From positions 1 through 64,000 of the forward strand of contig CAISEB010000016.1 of assembly GCA_903884235.1 (NCBI GenBank): a DNA stretch of 64,000 bases, written 5' to 3'. Shown here piece by piece: positions 36,023 through 43,722 of this stretch. Each line of letters opens with the position of its first letter. Within the stretch, counting starts at the first letter, position 1. Origin of the DNA: an uncultured Pseudomonadota bacterium (lineage in GTDB: Bacteria; Pseudomonadota; Gammaproteobacteria; Steroidobacterales; Steroidobacteraceae). The translations under genes and the position numbers were made by a program. Below the pieces are notes generated by a model. It searched no databases, had not been told where the DNA came from, and worked only from the letters and a program-made list of their open reading frames with translations.

Positions 36023-36607
36023 TCAGTAGCGGTATTCCTCGACGCCGGTCGCCGCGAGCGCGTATGCCGCGGAGCCGAGCTTGCTCTGGCGCGTGTGCGT
36101 CGAGATCCGCCCGCTGACCCAGTACGCTGCGTACATCGAGGCGAGTGTCAGGCCCTTCGGGTAGCTGACGAACAGCATCTGGTTCGGCGCCGGCGGCGGC
36201 ACGTGGATGCAGGCGCCGTAGTAAGGCACGAGGAAGAACTCCGTGACGCGGCCTTCCGCATCGAGCTCCAGCGGCACGATGAAGCCGGGCAGGCGGATGC
36301 TGTGCCCGTCGAGGGTCGCGTTGACGCTGAAGTCCTGCGGCTGCTGGGCGGCGAGTCCGCTCTCGCCGGAGAGGTAGTCATGGACTGCCGGCGGCGGACC
36401 GGCGCGGTACGCGGCGCGCGCCGCATCCGGGACCAGGTCCTCCCAGCTGATGGTGCCGGCCTTGGCCGCCTCGGCGCCCGCGACCGGGTGCGGGGCGGGT
36501 GTGCCGACCGGCGGCGGCGTGGGCGCGGCGTGCGCCCCCGTCGCGAGGAGCGTCGCGAGCGCGAGCGCGGGGCAGCAGAGTGCGGTACGAGGTCGGTGCA
36601 TCGGCAT
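36023..36607 (-). CDS. DUF3299 family secreted protein
   Basis: A 194-residue protein with a signal peptide (cut probably after GAHA, about residue 27). The core matches DUF3299: IRLPGFIVPLELDAEGRVTE and FFLVPYYGACIHVPPPAPNQ, with a Cys-x-His pair that could bind metal. It lies downstream of an FtsX-type permease and ABC ATPase on the same strand. A similar trio in Pseudomonas aeruginosa (PA4064-PA4066) is, as I recall, under Zur control; a link to zinc or another metal is inference. It is convergent with the BtuF-like gene. Confidence 0.8.
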   Translation of the reverse strand: MPMHRPRTALCCPALALATLLATGAHAAPTPPPVGTPAPHPVAGAEAAKAGTISWEDLVPDAARAAYRAGPPPAVHDYLSGESGLAAQQPQDFSVNATLDGHSIRLPGFIVPLELDAEGRVTEFFLVPYYGACIHVPPPAPNQMLFVSYPKGLTLASMYAAYWVSGRISTHTRQSKLGSAAYALAATGVEEYRY

Positions 36608-36613
36608 CGCGTC

Positions 36614-37879
36614 CTAGAGTCGGATCGACAGGCCGTCGATGAGCGCGCGCCGGTAGGCGAGGCGCGCGGGCCAGGCCCCGGCGAGGAGCGCGGCGAGCAC
36701 GACGCCGGCGAGCAGTGCGAGATCGTACGGGGTCAGGCCGCCGAGCTCCATCGCGACGCCGAAGCGCCGCTCGAGCCAGGGGCCCGCCGCCGCGCGGGCG
36801 CCATACATCAGGCCGACGCCGAGGATGGCCCCGGCGAGGGCGAGCAGTCCCGCCTCGAGCACGAGCAGCAGGAACACGTCCGTCGGTCGCGCACCTACGC
36901 TGCGCAGGATCGCCATCTCGCGGCGCCGCTCGCCGAGGCTGGTGAGGATCGCGCTCAGCATGCCGAGCAGGCCGGCGACGACGACGCACGCGGCGATCGC
37001 GAGCAGCGCGCCCTCGGCGGCGCCGAGCAACTGCCACAGCTCCGTGAGCGCGACGCCGGGGATGACCGCCGTCAGCGGCTCGCCGCGATAGTCCTCGAGC
37101 GCGCGCTGCATCATGAACACGGCGCCGCGCGAGCGCATGCCGACGACGAAGGCCGTGACGCGCGACGGCGCCAAATCCGCGCGACGCGCGTCCTCGGCGG
37201 TGGTGCGGGCGCCGGGCGGGGGCGGGGCGCCCGAGTGCCAGTCGACATGCATCGCCTCGAGGCCCTCGAGCGAGACATGCACGGTCCTGTCGACCGGCGT
37301 GCCGGTGCGGGCGAGGATGCCGGCAATCCGGAACGGCTTGTCCGCATGCGTCGCGAAGCTCACCTCGCCGAGACCATGGGCAAGCACGATCGGGTCGCCG
37401 AGGCGGTAGCCGAGGCGCTCGGCGACCTCGGCCCCGATCACGGCGTCGTACAGGTCCGCGAAGGGGCCGCCGCGCGCGAACTCGAGGCGGTGGCCGCGGC
37501 CGTAGTGCCAGTGCTCGAAGTAGCCTGGCACCGTGCCGAGGACGCGGTAGCCGCGATGCGAGTCGCCGAGCGACAGCGGCAGGACCCAGGCGACATCCGG
37601 GTGGCGCGCGACGCGCTCGACGATCTCCATCGACACCGGTCCCGTCGCGTCGCCGATGCGGAACACGGTGTAGAGCAGGAGGCTGACGGGCGAGCTGCGG
37701 CTGCCGACGACGAGGTCGGCACCGGAGACCGTGCTTGCGAAGCTGCGGCGCGCGTCATCGCGCAGGTGCAGCACGCCGAGCAGCAGCGCGACGCTGACGG
37801 CGATCGAGAACACGCTGAGCGCCGCGGTGCCGCGCCGGTTCCACAGGCTCCTCGACGCGAGGCCGGCGAGCGCCCTCAC
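36614..37879 (-). CDS. ABC transporter permease, FtsX/LolC type
   Basis: An inner-membrane permease of 421 residues: one N-terminal helix (about 19-39), a large periplasmic domain (about 40-280), then three helices near the C-terminus, with GMLSAILTSLGERRREMAIL and RSVGARPTDVF as the FtsX-domain signature. It starts at GTG 37879, overlapping the ATPase stop by 4 nt, and ends 6 nt before the DUF3299 gene. MacB/LolC-like systems usually act on envelope substrates rather than import. Confidence 0.88.
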   Translation of the reverse strand: MRALAGLASRSLWNRRGTAALSVFSIAVSVALLLGVLHLRDDARRSFASTVSGADLVVGSRSSPVSLLLYTVFRIGDATGPVSMEIVERVARHPDVAWVLPLSLGDSHRGYRVLGTVPGYFEHWHYGRGHRLEFARGGPFADLYDAVIGAEVAERLGYRLGDPIVLAHGLGEVSFATHADKPFRIAGILARTGTPVDRTVHVSLEGLEAMHVDWHSGAPPPPGARTTAEDARRADLAPSRVTAFVVGMRSRGAVFMMQRALEDYRGEPLTAVIPGVALTELWQLLGAAEGALLAIAACVVVAGLLGMLSAILTSLGERRREMAILRSVGARPTDVFLLLVLEAGLLALAGAILGVGLMYGARAAAGPWLERRFGVAMELGGLTPYDLALLAGVVLAALLAGAWPARLAYRRALIDGLSIRL

Positions 37880-38571
37880 GCGGCGGCCCTGGCGCGATTG
37901 AGTTCGCCGAGCTCGACGCTGCGATCGAAGCGCGGCGCGAGCGTGCGGTCGTGGCTGACGAACAGCAGCGTGCTGCCGGCCGAGGTGCACTCGGCCAGCA
38001 GCAGCTCGAGGAACTGGGCGCGCGCGTCCCAGTCGAGCGAGGAGGTCGGCTCGTCGGCGATCACGAGCGCCGGGCGCCCGAGCAGCGCACGGGCCGCCGC
38101 GACGCGCTGCTGCTGGCCGATCGAGAGTGCGCCGACGCCGCGCCCGAGCAGGTCCTCGCCGCCGAGCCCGAGCGCCGTAAGCAGCCGCGCGGCCTCGGCG
38201 CGCGGGTCCGGCAGGCGCGCCCGCCGCGCCGGCGAGAAGCGGGTCGGCAGCAGCACGTTGTCGAGCACGGACAGGTACGGCAGCAGGTTGAACATCTGGA
38301 AGATGACGCCGATCCGCGCGCCGCGGAAGGCGTCCCGGTCCGCACCGCGCAGGCCGGCGAGGTCCGTGCCGAGCACCTCGACGTGGCCGGCATCGGGCGC
38401 GAGCACGCCGGCGACGAGGCCGAGCAGCGTGCTCTTGCCGCTGCCGCTCGGCCCGGCGAGGAACACCCGCTCGCCCGTGGCGACGCTGAAATGGTCGACG
38501 TCGAGCACGGGCCGGCCGGGCTCGTAGCCGTGGCGGACGGAGTCGAGCAGGATGGCGGCCGGCGCGGTCAT
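37876..38571 (-). CDS. ABC transporter ATP-binding protein, LolD/MacB type
   Basis: A 231-residue ATPase. The Walker A is [16 protein letters not shown] near residue 41, the Q-loop IGVIFQMFNLLPYLSV, the signature ALSIGQQQRVAAARAL (LSxGQQQR with Ile), Walker B LVIADEPTSSLD, and the H-loop FVSHD. It is the first gene of a three-gene unit with the FtsX-type permease and the DUF3299 protein, and is divergent from the S10 peptidase. Confidence 0.92.
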   Translation of the reverse strand: MTAPAAILLDSVRHGYEPGRPVLDVDHFSVATGERVFLAGPSGSGKSTLLGLVAGVLAPDAGHVEVLGTDLAGLRGADRDAFRGARIGVIFQMFNLLPYLSVLDNVLLPTRFSPARRARLPDPRAEAARLLTALGLGGEDLLGRGVGALSIGQQQRVAAARALLGRPALVIADEPTSSLDWDARAQFLELLLAECTSAGSTLLFVSHDRTLAPRFDRSVELGELNRARAAA

Positions 38572-38673
38572 GGGCGGCACCTTAGCAGCCCGTCCGGGAC
38601 GACGCCGGGGCGCTTGCCCGGCCCCGGCGCCGGTGTGAGACTCCACCCCCCAAGCCCGTACCCAGGAAGCGCC

Positions 38674-40284
38674 ATGCGCAGTCTTGCCGTCTGGACGATG
38701 CTCGCCACCCTCGCCCTCGTCACCCCGGCGCTCGCGGCCCCGGCCAAGGACGCCCCCGCGCCGGTCGCGGTGGTGCCCGACAAGACTGCCGATGCGGTCC
38801 GCGACGAAGTCTCGAAGACCGCCGGCAGCGTCACGATCGGGGCGCACGCGCTCGCGTACCAGGCCGAGGCCGGCATGCTCGTCGTGCACGCGGCGGACCC
38901 GTCGGAGGAGGATCCGAGGCCGGCCGATGCCAAGGGCCCCGCTGCGGCGGCGGCCGGCCTGTCCTACGTCGCGTACTTCCTCGGCAAGGACGCGGATCCG
39001 AAGCGGCCGATCACGTTCGTGTTCAACGGCGGCCCTGGATCCTCGACGGTCTGGCTGCACATGGGTGCGTTCGGGCCGAAGCGCGTGGTGGCCGGTGACG
39101 GTGAGCACGGCCCGGCGGCGCCGTACCAGCTCGTCGACAACGCCTACACGCTGCTGCCGGACACGGACCTCGTCTTCATCGACGCGCCCGGCACGGGCTT
39201 CGGCCGGCTGCGTGGCGCCGACAAGGAGAAGGCGTTCTGGGGCGTCGACCAGGACTCGCACGCGTTCGCGAACTTCATCGTCGAGTTCCTGTCGCGCCAC
39301 GGCCGCTGGAACTCGCCAAAGTACCTGTTCGGCGAGAGCTACGGCACCACCCGCGCCGCGGCGCTGTCGCTGGTCCTCGAGCAGGAGAAGGGCGTCGACC
39401 TCAACGGCGTGATCCTGCTGTCGCAGATCCTGTCGTTCGACAACAGCGTGGACAACCCGGACTCGAACCCCGGCGTCGACCAGGCCTATGCGCTCGCGCT
39501 GCCGACCTATGCCGCGACGGCCTGGTACCACCGGACGCTGCCGACCCCGCCGGCCGCGCTCGAGCCGTTCCTGGCCGAGGTCGAGGCGTTCGCGAGCGGC
39601 GACTACCTGACGGCCCTGGCGGCCGGGCGCCGCCTGCCCGAGGCGCGCCGGGCCGCGATCGCTGCCAAGCTGCACGAGTACACGGGCCTGTCGGTCGACT
39701 ACCTGCTGCAGGCGAACCTGCGCATCACGGGCGGGGTGTTCACGCGCCACGTGCTCGGTGGTGGCGCGACGGCCGGGCGGCTCGACACCCGCTTCCCCGG
39801 GGATGCGCTCGATCCGCTCGGCAAGGACGCCGACTACGACCCGGCGATGTCCGCGATCCTGTCGCCGTACACCGCCGCGTTCAACGACTACGTTCGCCGC
39901 GAGCTGCACTTCGGCGAGGGCCGCACGTTCAAGGCCATCGGCGGCTTGTGGGCGAAATGGGACTTCCTGCACCAGCCGCCGGGCGCGCCCATGAAGATGC
40001 CGCACGCGACCAACGTCATGCCCGACCTCGCCGCGGCGATGACCATGAACCCGCACCTGCAGGTGCAGATGCATGGTGGCTACTACGACCTCGCGACGCC
40101 GTTCTACGCGGCGACCTTCGAGCTCGAGCACCTGCCGATCCCGGCCGCGCTCGCCTCGCACATCGAGACGAAGTTCTACGAGTCGGGGCACATGGTCTAC
40201 GCGCACGAGCCCTCGCTCGCGGCGCTGACGGCGAACACCGCGGCGTTCATCCGCCGCACGTCCGGGGCTGGCGCGGCGCGCTGA
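38674..40284 (+). CDS. Periplasmic S10 serine carboxypeptidase-like peptidase
   Basis: A 536-residue peptidase of family S10. A signal peptide ends near TPALA (residue 21). NGGPGSSTVWLHMGAFGP is the S10 oxyanion region. The triad is visible: Ser222 in GESYGTTRA, Asp472 in GGYYDLATP and His506 in YESGHMVY. It probably trims C-terminal residues from peptides in the periplasm. The ATG has CAGGAAG upstream; the open frame extends far 5' but only over the divergent gene. Its TGA shares a base with the holA start. Confidence 0.92.
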   Translation: MRSLAVWTMLATLALVTPALAAPAKDAPAPVAVVPDKTADAVRDEVSKTAGSVTIGAHALAYQAEAGMLVVHAADPSEEDPRPADAKGPAAAAAGLSYVAYFLGKDADPKRPITFVFNGGPGSSTVWLHMGAFGPKRVVAGDGEHGPAAPYQLVDNAYTLLPDTDLVFIDAPGTGFGRLRGADKEKAFWGVDQDSHAFANFIVEFLSRHGRWNSPKYLFGESYGTTRAAALSLVLEQEKGVDLNGVILLSQILSFDNSVDNPDSNPGVDQAYALALPTYAATAWYHRTLPTPPAALEPFLAEVEAFASGDYLTALAAGRRLPEARRAAIAAKLHEYTGLSVDYLLQANLRITGGVFTRHVLGGGATAGRLDTRFPGDALDPLGKDADYDPAMSAILSPYTAAFNDYVRRELHFGEGRTFKAIGGLWAKWDFLHQPPGAPMKMPHATNVMPDLAAAMTMNPHLQVQMHGGYYDLATPFYAATFELEHLPIPAALASHIETKFYESGHMVYAHEPSLAALTANTAAFIRRTSGAGAAR

Positions 40285-41291
40285 TGCCGCTCGTCCCCGA
40301 AACGCTGCCGCGCGCCCTCGAGGGCCCCCTCGCGCCGGCCTGGCTCGTGGCCGGCGACGAGCCGCTGCTGGTGGGCGAGGCGACCGACCTGATCCGTGCC
40401 CGCGCCCGCAAGGAGGGCTACACCGGCCGCGAGGTGCAGTTCGTCGACCGCAGCACCGACTGGGACGCAATCCTGGGCGCGCTCAAGTCGCTGTCGCTGT
40501 TCGCCGAGCGACGCATCCTCGAGCTCAGGATGCCCTCGCCGAAGCCGGGGACCGAGGGCTCCAAGGCGCTGGTCGCGGCGCTCGCCGATCCGTCCCCGGA
40601 CGTGCTGCTGCTCGTGATCACCGACAAGATCGAGTACGGCGATCGCTCGGTCGCCTGGCTGAAGGCGTTCGAGGCACACGGCCAGTGGGTGGATGCCGAA
40701 CAGCTGCACCCGGACCGCCTGCCGGCCTGGCTTGGCGCGCGGCTGAAGCGCCATGGCCTCGAGCCCGAGCCCGAGGCGATCCAGCTGCTCGTCGAGCGCT
40801 GCGAGGGCAACCTCGTCGCCGCCCACCAGGAGATCGAACTGCTGGCGCTCTTGGTCGGCCCGGGGCCGCTCAGCGCCGAGACCGTGGCGGCGTCCGTCGC
40901 CCACAGCGCCCGCTACCACGTGTTCCAGCTCGGCGAGGTCATGCTCGCCGGTGACGCGGCACGGGCCGTGCGCATCCTCGACGGCCTCGCGGCCGATGGC
41001 GAAGGGCTGCCGCTTGTGCTGTGGTGCATCGCCGAGGAACTGCGCTCGGTGCTGCAGTTCGCGTCCCCGCCGCCCGGCTACACGCTGCGCCTGAACCGCG
41101 GTGGCCGCTCCCGCAAGGAACTGCTCGCCCGGGCCGCGCGCCGCGTGCCGCGCCCGGTCGTGCTCGAGCTGCTGGTCGCCGCCACCCGCGCCGATGCCAT
41201 GGTGAAGGGCGGCCGCAAGGACGAGGCCTGGGGCGAGCTGACGCGGATCGCGACGGAGTTTTGCATCGCGCCCCGAAATCGGGCAGGGTGA
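40284..41291 (+). CDS. holA: DNA polymerase III subunit delta
   Basis: The delta subunit of the clamp loader, which opens the beta clamp. It has 335 residues (E. coli 343). WLVAGDEPLLVGEATDLIRA near the N-terminus, SLSLFAERRILELRMP, and DVLLLVITDK are typical. The start overlaps the S10 peptidase stop by one base. In most relatives holA directly follows lptE; here 5.6 kb separates them. Confidence 0.94.
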   Translation: MPLVPETLPRALEGPLAPAWLVAGDEPLLVGEATDLIRARARKEGYTGREVQFVDRSTDWDAILGALKSLSLFAERRILELRMPSPKPGTEGSKALVAALADPSPDVLLLVITDKIEYGDRSVAWLKAFEAHGQWVDAEQLHPDRLPAWLGARLKRHGLEPEPEAIQLLVERCEGNLVAAHQEIELLALLVGPGPLSAETVAASVAHSARYHVFQLGEVMLAGDAARAVRILDGLAADGEGLPLVLWCIAEELRSVLQFASPPPGYTLRLNRGGRSRKELLARAARRVPRPVVLELLVAATRADAMVKGGRKDEAWGELTRIATEFCIAPRNRAG

Positions 41292-41297
41292 CGCCCG

Positions 41298-41996
41298 ATG
41301 TCGACGACCCGAGCAAGCGCGGCCTTCCCGGCGGGCGCCGTCAGCGGTCCGATGGGGATCTTCGGCGGTACCTTCGACCCCATCCACTACGGGCACCTGC
41401 GGACCGCCTACGAGCTGCTGTCCACGCTGCGCCTGCCGGAGATGCGGTTCATGCCGGCCGGCAATCCGCCGCACCGCGACGCCACCTTCGCCAGCAACGA
41501 TCAGCGCCTGGAGATGGTCCGCGCCGCGACGGCCGGGCAGCCGGGGTTCACGGTCGATGACCGCGAGATGCGCCGCGAGGGGCTCTCCTACACGGTCGAA
41601 ACCCTCGCGGAGCTGCGGGCCGAGGCCCCGCACCGGCCGCTGTGCCTCGTCGTCGGCATGGATGCCGTCCTCGGGCTGCCGAAGTGGCACCGCTGGCGGG
41701 ACCTGCTGTCGCTCGCCCACCTCGTGGTCGCGCACCGGCCGGGCTGGCGGGCCCCCTCCATGGGGCCGCTCGGCGAACTGCTCGTCGACCACGGCACCGG
41801 CACGGTGTCGGACCTGCACGACCTGGTGGCGGGGCGGATCTACATCCACGCCGTGACCCAGCTCGAGATCTCATCGACCGATGTCCGGGCCCTGATCGGT
41901 GCCGGACGCGATCCGCGCTACCTCATGCCCGAGGGCGTGCGGCGTATCATCCTGGAATCGGGCTGTTATGCCCGGAAGGAAGTTGCAAGGGGATGA
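41298..41996 (+). CDS. nadD: Nicotinate-nucleotide adenylyltransferase
   Basis: NadD makes deamido-NAD from nicotinate mononucleotide and ATP. It has 232 residues with an N-terminal extension of about 17 residues before MGIFGGTFDPIHYGHLRTA, the nucleotidyltransferase (T/H)xGH motif. ISSTDVRALIGAGRDPRYLMP near the end contains the second ATP-binding motif. It starts 6 nt after holA and overlaps rsfS by 4 nt. Confidence 0.95.
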   Translation: MSTTRASAAFPAGAVSGPMGIFGGTFDPIHYGHLRTAYELLSTLRLPEMRFMPAGNPPHRDATFASNDQRLEMVRAATAGQPGFTVDDREMRREGLSYTVETLAELRAEAPHRPLCLVVGMDAVLGLPKWHRWRDLLSLAHLVVAHRPGWRAPSMGPLGELLVDHGTGTVSDLHDLVAGRIYIHAVTQLEISSTDVRALIGAGRDPRYLMPEGVRRIILESGCYARKEVARG

Positions 41997-42484
41997 CCGT
42001 CAAGACTGCACCGAAGAAGACCGCTCGCAAGACCGCCAGGCCCGCCGCGAAGGTGCCGGCCCGTGCTCCGGCGACGGCGAAGAAGAAGGCCGCCGCACCG
42101 AAGAAGACTGCCGCCCGGAGCAAGGCCGCGGCACCGAAGAAGGTCGCCGCGACCGGGCTCACCGCGATCGTCGCCGCGGCGCTCGACGACATGAAGGCCC
42201 AGCACGTGATGGTGTTTGACGTGCGCGGCGTCACCGACGTCACGGACACGATCATCGTCGCCTCCGGCACCTCCGACCGGCACGTGAAGTCGCTCGCCAA
42301 CAACGTCGTCGCGAAGGCCCGTTCCGCGGGCTTCCGGACGCTCGGCGTCGAGGGCGAGCGCGAGGGCGAGTGGGTCCTCGTGGACCTGCAGGACCTCATC
42401 GTCCACGTGATGCTGCCGCGCATCCGCGAGTTCTACGCGCTCGAGAAGCTCTGGGACGTGCGCTCGACCGAGCGCGGCGCCTGA
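41993..42484 (+). CDS. rsfS: Ribosomal silencing factor RsfS with a histone H1-like N-terminal tail
   Basis: RsfS binds L14 and blocks subunit joining in starvation. The usual domain (about residues 55-160) is complete: LDDMKAQHVMVFDVRGV, IIVASGTSDRHVKSLANNV, GEWVLVDLQDLIVHVM and the C-terminal FYALEKLWD. Before it is a tail of about 54 residues made almost only of Lys, Ala, Pro, Arg and Thr (APKKTARKTARPAAK, APKKTAARSKAAAPKK), absent from the 105-residue E. coli protein. The start is ATG 41993, overlapping nadD (ATGA), with AAGGGG upstream. Confidence 0.94.
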   Translation: MTVKTAPKKTARKTARPAAKVPARAPATAKKKAAAPKKTAARSKAAAPKKVAATGLTAIVAAALDDMKAQHVMVFDVRGVTDVTDTIIVASGTSDRHVKSLANNVVAKARSAGFRTLGVEGEREGEWVLVDLQDLIVHVMLPRIREFYALEKLWDVRSTERGA

Positions 42485-42499
42485 GCTGACGCCCGCCCG

Positions 42500-42970
42500 G
42501 TGCGCGTCAGGCTCGTCGCGGCGGGAACCCGGCTGCCGGCGTGGATCAACGCCGGCTACGAGGAATACGCGCGGCGGCTGCCGCCGGAGTCGCCGCTCGA
42601 GCTCGTCGAGATCGCGGTGCCGAGGGGCGCCGCCCAGGGCGCCCGCGAGCGGGCGACCCGCCAGGAGGGCGAGAAGATGCTCGCCCACCTCTGCGCGAAG
42701 CACTGGGTCGTGGCGCTCGACGTCGCTGGACGGGCGCCGGACACCGTGGCGTTGTCGCGCTGGTGGGCCGCCCGCCAGCGTGATGGACGGGATGTCGCGT
42801 TCCTGATCGGCGGACCGGATGGGCTCGCGCCGGCCGCGCTCGAGCGGGCCGACGAGCGCATGTCCCTGTCGGCGCTGACCCTGCCGCACGGGCTCGTCCG
42901 GGTGGTGCTCGCCGAGCAGCTGTACCGCGCCGTCAGCCTGCTGAAGGGGCATCCGTACCATCGCGAGTGA
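42500..42970 (+). CDS. rlmH: 23S rRNA pseudouridine-1915 N3-methyltransferase
   Basis: RlmH, a SPOUT methyltransferase acting on intact 70S ribosomes. It has 156 residues (E. coli 155) from GTG 42500. VALDVAGRAPDTVALSRWW, FLIGGPDGLAPA and the C-terminal LPHGLVRVVLAEQLYRA with LKGHPYHRE are diagnostic. A GC hairpin follows (GGGCGC/GCGCCC at 42972-42986). Confidence 0.96.
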   Translation: MRVRLVAAGTRLPAWINAGYEEYARRLPPESPLELVEIAVPRGAAQGARERATRQEGEKMLAHLCAKHWVVALDVAGRAPDTVALSRWWAARQRDGRDVAFLIGGPDGLAPAALERADERMSLSALTLPHGLVRVVLAEQLYRAVSLLKGHPYHRE

Positions 42971-42971
42971 C

Positions 42972-42986
42972 GGGCGCCGCGCGCCC
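42972..42986 (+). terminator. Small GC hairpin after rlmH
   Basis: GGGCGC (42972-42977) pairs with GCGCCC (42981-42986) over a 3-nt loop, right after the rlmH stop. It lacks a T-tract, so terminator strength is doubtful. The rest of the 128-nt gap to maf holds TAAGCT (43003-43008) and TATGCT (43054-43059), possible -10 boxes with no clear -35. Confidence 0.35.
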
Positions 42987-43098
42987 GGGCTGGGCTCTCG
43001 CGTAAGCTGCGGAATTTGTGGAAAATTACCATCTGCGACGAGGGCCGGCGGGCTATGCTTCGGGTCTTCCCCCCGCGAGCCCGAGGGGCCGCCCGCCG

Positions 43099-43722
43099 AT
43101 GAACCTGCACGAGTCCATCTTCCTCGCCTCGGCCTCGCCCAGGCGCCGTGAACTGCTTGCGCAGATCGGCGTCCGGCACGAGGTGCGTCCGGCCGACGTC
43201 GACGAGACGCCGCTGCCGGGCGAGCTGCCCGCCGCATACGTCGGCCGCGTCGCTGCGGCCAAGGCCGAGGCGGTCTGGTCGGTCGCCGCCGGCGCACCGG
43301 TGCTCGCCGCCGACACGAGTGTCGTGCTCGGCGCGGAACTCTTTGGCAAGCCCAGGGATCAGAGCGAGGGCCTCTGGATGCTGCGCGAGCTCGCCGGGCG
43401 CACGCACGAGGTGCTGACCGCCGTCGCGGTGCGCTCCGAGCACGGCCTCGCGGCCGCGCTGTCGGTCAGCGAGGTGACGTTCCGCGCGCTCGGCGAGGAC
43501 GAGTGCCTACGCTACTGGCAGACGGGCGAACCGCTCGGCAAGGCGGGCGGCTACGCGATCCAGGGCCTCGCGGCGACGTTCATCACGCGGCTCACCGGCA
43601 GCTATTCCGGCGTCATGGGGCTGCCGCTCGCCGAGACCGCGACCCTGCTCGCCGACGCGGGCGTACGTATCTGGAACTGCGGCGCGACGGGCGCCCGAGA
43701 GCGCGCAGAGGTGACGGAGTGA
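43099..43722 (+). CDS. maf: Maf-family nucleotide pyrophosphatase (YhdE type)
   Basis: A house-cleaning nucleoside triphosphate pyrophosphatase; the subgroup next to rng in gammaproteobacteria (YhdE) prefers dTTP and UTP. It has 207 residues from MNLHESIFLASASPRRRELL, the Maf signature, with VLAADTSVVLG, and KAGGYAIQGLAATFI. Its TGA overlaps the rng GTG by 3 of 4 nt (GTGA). Confidence 0.93.
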   Translation: MNLHESIFLASASPRRRELLAQIGVRHEVRPADVDETPLPGELPAAYVGRVAAAKAEAVWSVAAGAPVLAADTSVVLGAELFGKPRDQSEGLWMLRELAGRTHEVLTAVAVRSEHGLAAALSVSEVTFRALGEDECLRYWQTGEPLGKAGGYAIQGLAATFITRLTGSYSGVMGLPLAETATLLADAGVRIWNCGATGARERAEVTE

